26,206 nt of DNA, from assembly GCA_013003285.1 (NCBI GenBank), contig JABDJY010000413.1, positions 1 to 26,206 of the forward strand, given 5' to 3'. The translations under genes were made by a program, and so were the position numbers. The stretch comes from Alphaproteobacteria bacterium. Its GTDB lineage: Bacteria; Pseudomonadota; Alphaproteobacteria; UBA6615. The notes beneath the pieces were generated by a model, which saw nothing but the letters and a program-made list of their open reading frames with translations, ran no database searches and had not been told where the DNA came from. Below, in pieces: positions 1 to 6,560 of this stretch (position 1 is the stretch's first letter; every line of letters begins with the position of its first letter).

Positions 1-80
1 ATCTGGCATTCGGCAATATCGGCCAAATAGTGCGACTGATGCGCCCATAATTCATTATCGCACAACAGCCCGGGGACCAT
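1..80 (-). CDS. Alpha/beta hydrolase, N-terminal fragment (runs off left edge)
   Basis: Read on the minus strand from an ATG at 80, the frame is open to the window edge. It encodes about 26 residues including VPGLLCDNELWAHQ, a typical first strand and oxyanion-loop region of alpha/beta hydrolases (PGLLCD followed a few residues later by W-x-x-Q). The frame is also open upstream, with a TTG at 92 and an ATG near 142. TTG 92 would give the usual short hydrophobic lead before PGLL, so the start is uncertain. The nucleophile and the other catalytic residues lie outside the window. The gene is divergent from the helicase at 307, so 93-306 is a shared upstream region. The family call rests on one short motif. 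Confidence 0.5.
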   Translation of the reverse strand, partial: MVPGLLCDNELWAHQSHYLADIAECQ

Positions 81-92
81 GACTAAGTTCAA

Positions 93-306
93 TGTATTTC
101 TCAAATTACGTTTCCGAACAGTTGAAATATAAAATTAACCATATTAACAAATTATATCTTTGTCCGGTTCCGGTTGGACCATCGTTTGTGCCATAACTTC
201 AATTCAATGGACCGGTGGATAATTAACACTGGACATTCGACGATGCAGGGGCAATTTATGTGCGGTGCAGCATCGAGCCGCACCAATACTAAATTTGAAA
301 GACCAC
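93..306. other. AT-rich divergent intergenic region
   Basis: This gap lies between the hydrolase fragment (minus) and the helicase (plus). The part from about 95 to 160 is much richer in A and T than the flanking genes and holds several ATTAAC repeats (around 134 and 143, another near 222) and a TATAAT on the minus strand near 152-157. This is the likely place for divergent promoters, but I could not find a convincing -35/-10 pair with 16-18 bp spacing for either gene. No structured RNA or further gene is evident. Confidence 0.4.
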
Positions 307-1707
307 ATGACATTCGAAGACCTTGGACTAAGTCCTGACTTGCTGGGCGCGATTAGCGAAGCCGGCTACACCGAACCAACCCCCATTCAGGCACAAGCCA
401 TCCCCCATCTTCTGATGGGCCGCGATATATTGGGTATTGCCCAGACCGGTACGGGAAAAACCGCCGGCTTTACCTTACCCATGATCGAAATTTTAGCGGC
501 GGGCCGCGCCCGCGCGCGCATGCCCCGCTCGTTGATCCTGGAACCGACCCGCGAACTGGCAACCCAGGTTGCCGAAAATTTCGCGGTTTATGGAAAAAAT
601 CACAAGCTGTCGATGGCCCTGCTTATCGGCGGCGTCTCGTTCGTCGAGCAAAATGAAAAGCTCGACCGCGGCGTCGATGTTTTGATCGCCACCCCGGGCC
701 GACTGATCGACCAGTTCGAGCGCGGCCGCATCCTGCTGGCGGATATTAAAATCCTGGTTGTCGATGAAGCTGACCGGATGCTCGATATGGGCTTCATCCC
801 CGATGTCGAAAAAATCATGAAACTGCTGCCGCCATTGCGGCAGACCGCCATGTTCTCGGCGACCATGCCGTCAGAAATCAAACGGCTGACCGATTCCTAC
901 ATGATGAACCCGCGTAAGGTGGAGGTCGCCCCGGCGGCGTCGGCTGCCGAGACGGTCATCCAACGGCTAATCCGGGTGCGAGGCGGTATTGCCGAGAAGC
1001 GCAAGGCGCTGCGCGATCTGATCAAAAGCGAGAATGTGCGCAATGCGATTGTCTTTTGTAACCGCAAGCGCGACGTGAAGGTCGTCGACCAGTCCTTGCG
1101 CCGTCATGGCTTTAACGCCCAGGCGCTGCATGGCGATTTGCCCCAGTCGGTTCGCACGGCAACCTTGGAAAAATTCCGCGCCGGCGAGATTAGTATTTTG
1201 GTGGCCAGCGACGTCGCGGCCCGCGGCCTCGACATCGACGATATGAGCCATGTGTTTAATTTCGATGTGCCCATGCACGCCGATGACTATATCCATCGGA
1301 TCGGCCGGACCGGCCGCGCCGGACGCGAAGGCCACGCCTTAACGTTGGCGACCAGCGCCGACGATAAATATGTGCAGCAGATCGAACGGTTAATCGGCAC
1401 CAAGATCGGTGAAGTCAGCACGGCAGAGATATCCGACGAGGTCGTCGCCGCTGAACCCGATGCCAGCCCGCTTGAAGAGAAAAAGACACCGCGCAAGCGA
1501 TCTTCAAGCCGGCGCAAACCTGCCCAAAAAACCGAAACCAAAACAGATGCCGCACCCGACGCGAAACCGGTTGCCGCTGCCGAGTCGCAAGTTAAGAAAC
1601 CGGGGACTAAAGAAACCCAGCCGCAGAAGGACCAACGCCGCCCGCAGCAGAAAGAATCGAAAGAGCTGGGCATGGGTGACCATGTACCGGCCTTCCTGCA
1701 GCGCTAA
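307..1707 (+). CDS. DEAD-box ATP-dependent RNA helicase, RhlE-like
   Basis: An ATP-dependent RNA-unwinding protein of the RhlE/DeaD group (ribosome assembly, RNA turnover, often cold-related). All superfamily 2 motifs are intact: F-x-LGL start and Q-motif (PTPIQ, Gln28), motif I AQTGTGKT (45-52), Ia PTRELATQ, Ib TPGR, II DEAD (153-156), III SAT (184-186), IV IVFCNRK, V ASDVAARGLDID and VI HRIGRTGRAG. After the core, roughly the last 85 residues are low-complexity, rich in K, R, P, E and A, a typical RNA-binding tail. The frame also has a GTG at 265, but the ATG at 307 starts the conserved MTFEDLGL sequence and has GAAAG just upstream. It is monocistronic or leads into the small Lrp-like gene 43 bp downstream. 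Confidence 0.95.
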   Translation: MTFEDLGLSPDLLGAISEAGYTEPTPIQAQAIPHLLMGRDILGIAQTGTGKTAGFTLPMIEILAAGRARARMPRSLILEPTRELATQVAENFAVYGKNHKLSMALLIGGVSFVEQNEKLDRGVDVLIATPGRLIDQFERGRILLADIKILVVDEADRMLDMGFIPDVEKIMKLLPPLRQTAMFSATMPSEIKRLTDSYMMNPRKVEVAPAASAAETVIQRLIRVRGGIAEKRKALRDLIKSENVRNAIVFCNRKRDVKVVDQSLRRHGFNAQALHGDLPQSVRTATLEKFRAGEISILVASDVAARGLDIDDMSHVFNFDVPMHADDYIHRIGRTGRAGREGHALTLATSADDKYVQQIERLIGTKIGEVSTAEISDEVVAAEPDASPLEEKKTPRKRSSSRRKPAQKTETKTDAAPDAKPVAAAESQVKKPGTKETQPQKDQRRPQQKESKELGMGDHVPAFLQR

Positions 1708-1750
1708 ATTAGCTGCTGCACGGCGCGCGAACAGGCGTTAGTCTGGCGCC

Positions 1751-1993
1751 ATGCAAACCATATTCGTCCATGTGAAATGTGAACTCGGCCGCGCCTACGA
1801 CGTGGCCGACGCCGCGGCGTTGGAGATCGAGCAAGTGTCGGAAGTCCATTCGACCTCCGGCCAGTATGATCTGTTGATGAAGTGCTATCTGGCCGACGAT
1901 ACGGATATCGGCCATTTCGTGACCAACAACATCCAGACCCTCGCCGGGGTCAAGGACACCTTCACGCTGATTGCCTTTAAGGCCTTTACCTAA
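1751..1993 (+). CDS. Stand-alone Lrp/AsnC ligand-binding (RAM) domain protein
   Basis: This 80-residue protein consists only of the alpha-beta RAM sensor fold found at the C-terminus of Lrp/AsnC regulators. The landmarks are an opening beta strand (IFVHVKCE), the A-x-E-I-x-x-V-S-E-V-H-S-x-S-G-x-Y-D-L-L-M-K core and a closing T-x-T-L-I-A-F strand. There is no helix-turn-helix. Family members of this size form oligomers and are thought to bind amino acids or modulate full-length Lrp proteins; the ligand here cannot be read from sequence. It follows the helicase on the same strand. Its stop codon (TAA, 1991-1993) overlaps the stop of the convergent pentapeptide gene. I saw no strong ribosome binding site. 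Confidence 0.85.
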   Translation: MQTIFVHVKCELGRAYDVADAAALEIEQVSEVHSTSGQYDLLMKCYLADDTDIGHFVTNNIQTLAGVKDTFTLIAFKAFT

Positions 1994-3231
1994 TCACCAA
2001 CCGCCACCGTGTCGGTATCGACGTAGACGTCATCGTCGCCCCCCTCGTCCGGATCGGGCAAGGTGTCGCGGGTGTTTTCCATGCTGGTATCTTGCAAATT
2101 GGCACCATCGAGAATGGTTCCCGCCAAGATTGCGTCGTCGAGTACTGCCTCTTTGAGGTTCGCGTTGGTGAGGTTGGCATTGGCCAGATTGGCGCCGTTT
2201 AGGCGCGCATTGCCCAGATCGGCCCCGGCCAAATTGGCGCCGCTTAAATCGGCGCCGGACAAGTTGACCGGCCACAAACGGCCGCCGCTTTTTTCCCGCG
2301 CTTCCTTCAAAAAGATCGCTATGAACCGCGCGCCGGCCAGATTGGCAGTCCGCAAATCGGCCCGCTCCATGGTGGCGCCCTGCAGATTGGCTGCCGAGAG
2401 GTCGGCGCCGACAAGCAGAATTTCGGTCATGTCGGTCATGATGAAGCTGCTGCCGCGCAAATTAGCGCCGTTCATTCTTGTGCCCTTCAACAACGCGCCG
2501 TTCAGCTCCATACCGGGCAGATCGATGCGCTCCAGATCCGATCCGGTCAGTTCAGCCCGCTCTCCCGATTGGCCGTCGCCGTCGATCCATTCGAAATGGC
2601 GTTTGAGAATGTCTTGAATATTTTTCGGAAAGTCGCTCGCCGGCCGGGAAATTTGCGCCCCTTCTAGTTTGGCATTGGCCAGGTCGACCCCATCGAGGCA
2701 GGCATCCTCGAGATTGGCGTTGGTCAGATCCGTATCATTTAAAACCACGCCGGTGAGATCCGCGCCGGCCAAACTTACGCCAGTAAGATTAGCCTTCGAC
2801 AGATTGGCGCCACGAAGATTGACCCCCTCCATATCCGCATTGTTGAACTGACCCGAAGTGAGATTTGTTCCCGACATGTTGGCGCTACGCATGCTGCTAT
2901 GCTTCATCGAAGAACCGGTCAGATCGGCGCCCGAGACGTTGGCCTGATCCAGATTTGCGTAATCGAGTACTGCGTTGGAGATACCGCTATCGGCGGAATC
3001 AACGCCGAGCATCAAGGCGCCGCCGCGAAGATCGGAGCCGACGAGACTAGCGCCCTGCAACATGACACCCCGCAAATGCGTGCCGCGCATATCGGCGCCG
3101 TCAAACTTAGCGCCAGTCAGATCAGCCCCGTCGAACATGGCTGAAAATAAATCAGCGCCGGTTAAGTCGATTTTGCGCATGGAGCAGTTGGCGAAATTGG
3201 TGCCCGCCATTTTCCCACGGCTCAAGTTCAT
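1990..3231 (-). CDS. Pentapeptide-repeat protein (intact open part)
   Basis: The 413-residue open frame from ATG 3231 is almost wholly A(D/N)LxG-type pentapeptide repeats, which fold as a right-handed quadrilateral beta-helix. Two interruptions break it: residues about 197-227, containing ILKRHFEWIDGDG, and residues about 303-320. The last 23 residues are acidic (DPDEGGDDD). There is no signal peptide or membrane segment, so it is probably cytosolic; function is unknown. Some members mimic DNA (MfpA/Qnr), but nothing here specifically supports that. ATG 3231 is probably not the real start: pentapeptide sequence continues in frame upstream (SRADLSLQDL) up to a G9 tract, beyond which the 5' end lies in another frame (see 3232-3353). 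It converges on the Lrp-domain gene, with stop codons overlapping in CTAA. Confidence 0.85.
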   Translation of the reverse strand: MNLSRGKMAGTNFANCSMRKIDLTGADLFSAMFDGADLTGAKFDGADMRGTHLRGVMLQGASLVGSDLRGGALMLGVDSADSGISNAVLDYANLDQANVSGADLTGSSMKHSSMRSANMSGTNLTSGQFNNADMEGVNLRGANLSKANLTGVSLAGADLTGVVLNDTDLTNANLEDACLDGVDLANAKLEGAQISRPASDFPKNIQDILKRHFEWIDGDGQSGERAELTGSDLERIDLPGMELNGALLKGTRMNGANLRGSSFIMTDMTEILLVGADLSAANLQGATMERADLRTANLAGARFIAIFLKEAREKSGGRLWPVNLSGADLSGANLAGADLGNARLNGANLANANLTNANLKEAVLDDAILAGTILDGANLQDTSMENTRDTLPDPDEGGDDDVYVDTDTVAVGD

Positions 3232-3353
3232 ATTGTCGAAATTGAAGCGCCGCAGATCCTGCAGCGACAGATCCGCACGGCTGCCGCCCCCCCCCTTTGG
3301 TTAACCCAAAGCAGGTGCTTTTTCATTATATCGGCGACATCTGAATGCTTCAT
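3232..3353 (-). other. Displaced 5' end of the pentapeptide-repeat gene (frameshift at G9)
   Basis: On the minus strand an ATG at 3353 (with an in-frame ATG at 3326) opens a frame beginning MKHSDVADIMKKHLLWVNQR and enters a run of nine Gs. With nine Gs this frame misses the pentapeptide frame. With ten it would join exactly and give a protein of about 454 residues. The predicted joined segment, DIMKKHLLWV through SRADLSLQDL, aligns without gaps to the module at residues 203-237 of the same protein (DILKRHFEWI through ERAELTGSDL), with 13 of 35 positions identical by my count, including D-I, K, H-x2-W, R-A and D-L. That internal homology is strong evidence that this segment is coding. A GGGGAA lies about 12 bases upstream of ATG 3353. 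Confidence 0.65.
3287..3295. repeat. C9/G9 homopolymer tract in coding sequence
   Basis: Nine consecutive Cs on the plus strand (Gs on the coding strand). It is the longest homopolymer I noticed in the window, and it sits exactly where the pentapeptide gene changes frame. Such tracts are prone to slippage in vivo and to length errors in sequencing. Confidence 0.9.
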
Positions 3354-3407
3354 CGGAAGCGAAATTCCCCAAGCCTAATCGATCTGACTAAGCCTAGGCC
3401 TAAACCC

Positions 3408-3465
3408 TTAACGGTATATGTGCACCGTGGTTTCGTTAACGGGTCGAAGCTTCAGTATCCGTTAA
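3408..3465. repeat. Three copies of TTAACGG (two direct, one inverted)
   Basis: TTAACGG occurs at 3408-3414 and 3436-3442, and its inverse CCGTTAA at 3459-3465. The second and third form a 7-bp inverted repeat with a 16-base loop. They lie between the 3' end of the carboxymuconolactone-decarboxylase-like gene and the 5' end of the pentapeptide gene. They could be operator sites or part of a weak terminator for the leftward operon; there is no following T-run. Confidence 0.4.
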
Positions 3466-3472
3466 TAAATCG

Positions 3473-3850
3473 CTACGCCTGCTCGTCGAGGACGCGTTTA
3501 GCGATGCGGAAGACCTCCATGCCCATGGGCACGCCGCAATAGACGGAAATCTGCAATAGGATTTCCTTGGCCTCGTCCTGGCTGATGCCGTTGCGCAGTG
3601 CACCGCGGAAATGGGTCTCGAATTCCGTCAAACGGCCCAGACCCGCGAGCATGCCCAGATTGAGAATGCTGCGCTCCCGGCGCTCCAAAACGCCGCGCGC
3701 CCAGGTGCCGCCCCAACCCAGTTCCGTGACGATCTGTTCCTGAAATTCGCGGTTGAAATCGTCCACATTCTCGAACGCCCGCTCAACATATTCGGCGCCA
3801 AGCACTTCCTTGCGGACCGCCAGGCCCTTGTCGAAACGTTCCTTATCCAT
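3473..3850 (-). CDS. Carboxymuconolactone decarboxylase (CMD) family protein
   Basis: A 125-residue all-helical protein of the CMD/AhpD superfamily, close in style to PcaC 4-carboxymuconolactone decarboxylase. It has the family landmarks: R-x3-V-L-G near residue 15, WARGVLERRERSILNLGMLA in the middle, a T-E-x-E-x-H-F-R-G-A-L-x-N-G segment with the Glu and His expected at the active site, and the closing I-x-V-Y-C-G-V-P. The CxxC of AhpD-type peroxidases is absent, so a decarboxylase/lactone role is more likely than a redox one. It is the last gene of a three-gene minus-strand operon, 15 bp behind the hydroquinone reductase gene. The substrate is probably a ring-cleavage or lactone intermediate, but this is an inference. 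Confidence 0.85.
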   Translation of the reverse strand: MDKERFDKGLAVRKEVLGAEYVERAFENVDDFNREFQEQIVTELGWGGTWARGVLERRERSILNLGMLAGLGRLTEFETHFRGALRNGISQDEAKEILLQISVYCGVPMGMEVFRIAKRVLDEQA

Positions 3851-3865
3851 AGCCCTGCCCTGCTT

Positions 3866-4882
3866 TCAGTTGGCCGCCGCAAACCGGTCGCGGTCGTGTG
3901 GTGCACGATAAAAGTCTTCGATATTGGCTGGGCCCATGGGCACGATGCCATTGGGGTTCACCCGCTCGATGCCATAGTAGTTGCGCTTGGCATAGTCGAA
4001 GCTGAATGTGTCGGCAATTCCCGGCACCTGATAAAGCTCGCGGGTGTAATCTGTCAGATTGGGATAGTCGCTCAACCGCCGCAAATTACATTTGAACGCA
4101 CCCACATAGCAGGCGTCGAAACGGATCAAGGTGGGAAACAGCCGCCAGTCGGCCTCGGTCAACTGCCCGCCCACAAGATAACGCTGCTGGCCAAGCCTAA
4201 CTTCAAGTTCGTCGAGGGTCTGGAACAGGGCGGTCACCGATGTCTCATAGGCCTTTTGCGAAGTGGCGAAGCCGCAGCGGTAAACCCCATTATTGACGGT
4301 GCGATAGATCACATCGTTGATGGCGTCGATCTCGCCACGCAGCGCTTCCGGATAGTAATCCTCGCCGGCATTGGTGTGGGCGTCGAACGCGGTGTTGAAC
4401 ATGCGAATGATCTCGGAGGATTCGTTGTTAATCACCCGGCTGGTCTGCTTGTCCCACAAGGTCGGTACCGTGACCTTACCGGTATAGTCGGCCTGGGAGG
4501 CCGAATAAGCCTCGTGCAGATGTTCGAACCCGTTGACGGTGTCGGGGATGCAATCGGGAAACTCGGGATCTTCACGGTAGGTCCACCCGCCCGCATGGCG
4601 GCCGGGCAGTGCGAAGCACACCGAAATGGCATTGTCGAGTTTCTTCAGGGTTCGGAAGATGAGAGCCCGATGGGCCCAGGGGCATGTATGCGCCAGATAG
4701 AGATGGTAGCGCCCCGGTTCAGCCCCATAGCCGCCCTCACCTGTTGGGCCCGGCGCGCCATCGGCGGTGACCCAATTGCGAAACTGACTTTCGGTGCGTT
4801 GAAAGTTACCGTCCTTGGCGGTTTCGCGTGTGAGATGGGCGTTATCGCCCTCGTGCCAAGTGCCGTCGATGAGCATACCCAT
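3866..4882 (-). CDS. Glutathionyl-hydroquinone reductase (Xi-class GST)
   Basis: A 338-residue protein matching S-glutathionyl-hydroquinone reductases (YqjG/PcpF/EcfG-type omega-like GSTs), which use glutathione to remove a glutathionyl group from hydroquinones and keep quinols reduced. Visible features are the HTCPWAHR active site with Cys67, the preceding GRYHLYLA strand, V-P-T-L-W-D with N-N-E-S-S-E-I-I-R (glutathione-binding N-terminal domain), and a helical C-terminal domain with R-F-D-x-x-Y. The length is normal for the family. ATG 4882 has AAGGA about 8 bases upstream. It lies 20 bp after the VOC dioxygenase gene and 15 bp before the CMD gene, so the three are likely cotranscribed and suggest breakdown of a hydroquinone- or catechol-like ring. 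Confidence 0.92.
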   Translation of the reverse strand: MGMLIDGTWHEGDNAHLTRETAKDGNFQRTESQFRNWVTADGAPGPTGEGGYGAEPGRYHLYLAHTCPWAHRALIFRTLKKLDNAISVCFALPGRHAGGWTYREDPEFPDCIPDTVNGFEHLHEAYSASQADYTGKVTVPTLWDKQTSRVINNESSEIIRMFNTAFDAHTNAGEDYYPEALRGEIDAINDVIYRTVNNGVYRCGFATSQKAYETSVTALFQTLDELEVRLGQQRYLVGGQLTEADWRLFPTLIRFDACYVGAFKCNLRRLSDYPNLTDYTRELYQVPGIADTFSFDYAKRNYYGIERVNPNGIVPMGPANIEDFYRAPHDRDRFAAAN

Positions 4883-4902
4883 GGGAAACGATCCTTTTGT
4901 TG

Positions 4903-5493
4903 TTATTTGTGGTCCGCATTCATCAGCGGGGCTTTTTCGCCTTCCCGCGGATAAAGCAGAACCGCTTCCGGCTCACCGGCCTTGAGGCGCTCCACAAGTT
5001 CGTCGAAATCAAAATTGACGCCGATCGGGTTGCGATTGAATTCACCGGTCGCGAACCATTCGTTGAGCGCCTCGATATTGGGGAAATTATCGACCTGGAT
5101 CTCGACGGCGTTCTGGTCCGGATCGCGGTAATACAAGGATGTGGTCGGTCCATGATTGATGGTCCGCACCGGCATCACGCCGGATTCCTTGAGCCGCTCA
5201 TACTGATGCGCCATATCGGCTAGCGTATCGTAGGAGTAGGCGAAATGGGCCATGCCGATCGTGTTCGGCTCGCGGTCCTTGTAATCGGGCGTCTCGATAA
5301 TGGCGATACGATGATGCTCGTCATCATAGGTCAGGAAGGCCAATCCCTGGGAGGCGCCGGTAATGCTGGCGCCCAGGAACAAACAATACCAATCGACCAG
5401 CTCCTGGAATTTCTTGGTGTAGAGCACGATGTGCGCAAACCTGGCCGGCGATATGACGTCTGTTGGTTCGGGAACCCGCATTGGCACGTCCAT
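4903..5493 (-). CDS. VOC-family ring-cleavage dioxygenase-like protein
   Basis: A 196-residue single-unit vicinal-oxygen-chelate protein, like BphC-type extradiol dioxygenases or glyoxalases. The three metal ligands expected of type I extradiol enzymes are present: His21 (F-A-H-I-V-L), His83 (M-A-H-F-A-Y) and Glu131 (A-V-E-I-Q-V-D), together with the family sequence Y-Y-R-D-P-D-x-N. The reading frame is open further upstream to 5661, but ATG 5493 has a strong GGAGG seven bases away and starts just before the fold. It is the first gene of the operon with glutathionyl-hydroquinone reductase and CMD protein, and divergent from a fumarylacetoacetate-hydrolase-family gene. A ring-opening oxygenase followed by an acylpyruvate-type hydrolase is a sensible pair. 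The substrate is unknown. Confidence 0.88.
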   Translation of the reverse strand: MDVPMRVPEPTDVISPARFAHIVLYTKKFQELVDWYCLFLGASITGASQGLAFLTYDDEHHRIAIIETPDYKDREPNTIGMAHFAYSYDTLADMAHQYERLKESGVMPVRTINHGPTTSLYYRDPDQNAVEIQVDNFPNIEALNEWFATGEFNRNPIGVNFDFDELVERLKAGEPEAVLLYPREGEKAPLMNADHK

Positions 5494-5558
5494 TTGCTTC
5501 CTCCAGTTACGAAGATGGCCTTTGATATGGCCTGCCAGCATAGCAAGTCCAGCGGGTG

Positions 5559-5571
5559 GAGGGCAGCCCTC
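5559..5571. promoter_or_regulatory. Perfect 13-base palindrome, candidate operator
   Basis: GAGGGC-A-GCCCTC lies in the 188-bp region between the divergent VOC and FAH genes, about 30 bp upstream of the candidate -35 of the FAH gene. It is a possible binding site for a dimeric regulator; no regulator gene is adjacent. Confidence 0.35.
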
Positions 5572-5597
5572 AAGCAGCGTTTTAGGGGGAGACGGGC

Positions 5598-5627
5598 ATT
5601 GGTCGCGCGGGCCAATCCCGATATAAC
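5598..5627 (+). promoter_or_regulatory. Candidate sigma-70 promoter with overlapping inverted repeat
   Basis: TTGGTC at 5599-5604 and TATAAC at 5622-5627 are separated by exactly 17 bp and point toward the FAH-family gene, whose start is 55 bp further on. The -35 box is embedded in an imperfect inverted repeat, ATTGGTC-gcgcg-GGCCAAT (5598-5616). This placement would let a repressor or activator bind over the -35 box. Confidence 0.5.
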
Positions 5628-5681
5628 GAATTACCGAGGTGGTCAATTCTAGAAACGTCATTCAACAAGCCGAGTATCTCC

Positions 5682-6560
5682 ATGAAATATATCAGTTTTC
5701 ACTATGTTAATCGCGACACTTGGGGCACCTACGGACCTGATGGCGGCGTGATCGATTTGGGCGCCGAATTCATCAATACGATCCCCACCTTGCGCGATTT
5801 TCTCACCGCCGATGAGGCGATGAAGGCGAAGGTCGCCGAGTATCTGAACACCGGCTTCGGCGGTGGCGGCGGCAAAACATCGGATTTCCCTATGGGCGAT
5901 GTCTCCATGCTGCCGCCGATCACCAACCCGGGCAAAGTCATTTGCGTCGGTTTGAACTACCGCAAGCATGCCGAAGAAACCGGAAATGCCATTCCGGCCT
6001 ACCCGGTGCTCTTCCCGCGCTGGCCGGAAAGCCATGTCGGCGACGGACAGCCGATGATTGTGCCGCAGGAGTCCGAGCGCTTCGACTATGAGGGTGAACT
6101 GGCCGTCATTATCGGCAAGACTGGCCGCCGCATCGCTGAAAACAACGCCATGGACTATGTCGCCGGGTACAGCTGCTACAACGAGGGGTCGATCCGCGAT
6201 TGGCAGCGCCACGCATCGACTTACCTGGCGGGCAAGAATTTCTTCCACTCCGGCGCCTTCGGGCCCTGCATGGTGACCGCCGATGAAATTCCCGATCCCG
6301 CCGCGCTGACGCTGGAGACACGCCTCAACGGCCAGGTGGTGCAGCACGAAGGCGTCGACGATCTGATCTTCAACGTGCCGCAGCTGATCGCCTATATCTC
6401 GACCTATACGGAGATATATCCCGGCGATGTCATCGTTACCGGCACGCCGAGCGGTGTCGGCCATGTGCGCCAGCCTCCATTATGGATGAAGGCCGGTGAC
6501 ACAGTGGAAGTCGAAATCTCGAAGATCGGCGTTCTGCGCAATCCGATCGAGGCCGATTAG
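5682..6560 (+). CDS. Fumarylacetoacetate hydrolase (FAH) family protein
   Basis: A 292-residue FAH-superfamily enzyme, the group that cleaves or isomerises acylpyruvates formed after aromatic ring opening (fumarylpyruvate, 2-hydroxyhepta-diendioate and similar). The conserved core is present: V-G-L-N-Y-R-K-H-A-E-E at about 89-99, F-D-Y-E-G-E-L-A-V with metal ligands Glu137 and Glu139, Y-N-x-G-S-I-R-D with Asp173, K-N-F-F-H-S-G-A-F-G-P, and the closing P-G-D-V-I-V-T-G-T-P-S-G-V-G. An N-terminal cap of about 75 residues precedes the core, as usual. It has its own promoter candidate and is divergent from the VOC-GST-CMD operon. Its stop TAG overlaps the convergent dehydrogenase stop in TTAG (6557-6560). 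Confidence 0.92.
   Translation: MKYISFHYVNRDTWGTYGPDGGVIDLGAEFINTIPTLRDFLTADEAMKAKVAEYLNTGFGGGGGKTSDFPMGDVSMLPPITNPGKVICVGLNYRKHAEETGNAIPAYPVLFPRWPESHVGDGQPMIVPQESERFDYEGELAVIIGKTGRRIAENNAMDYVAGYSCYNEGSIRDWQRHASTYLAGKNFFHSGAFGPCMVTADEIPDPAALTLETRLNGQVVQHEGVDDLIFNVPQLIAYISTYTEIYPGDVIVTGTPSGVGHVRQPPLWMKAGDTVEVEISKIGVLRNPIEAD

Noticed and set aside
2063..2617. Plus-strand open frames over the pentapeptide gene
   Set aside because: The 15-base periodicity of the pentapeptide gene keeps several frames open on both strands; the products are repetitive artefacts. The periodicity is a result of protein repeats, not a DNA satellite.
3325..3330. TATAAT on the minus strand as a -10 box of the pentapeptide gene
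   Set aside because: No acceptable -35 lies 16-18 bp upstream, and it overlaps an ATG in the newly recognised 5' coding segment.
3611..4954. 447-codon plus-strand open frame
   Set aside because: It lies antisense to the hydroquinone reductase and CMD genes, whose motifs are unmistakable; the product has no recognisable domain.
5658..6464. 268-codon minus-strand open frame
   Set aside because: Antisense shadow of the FAH-family gene, caused by biased third codon positions.
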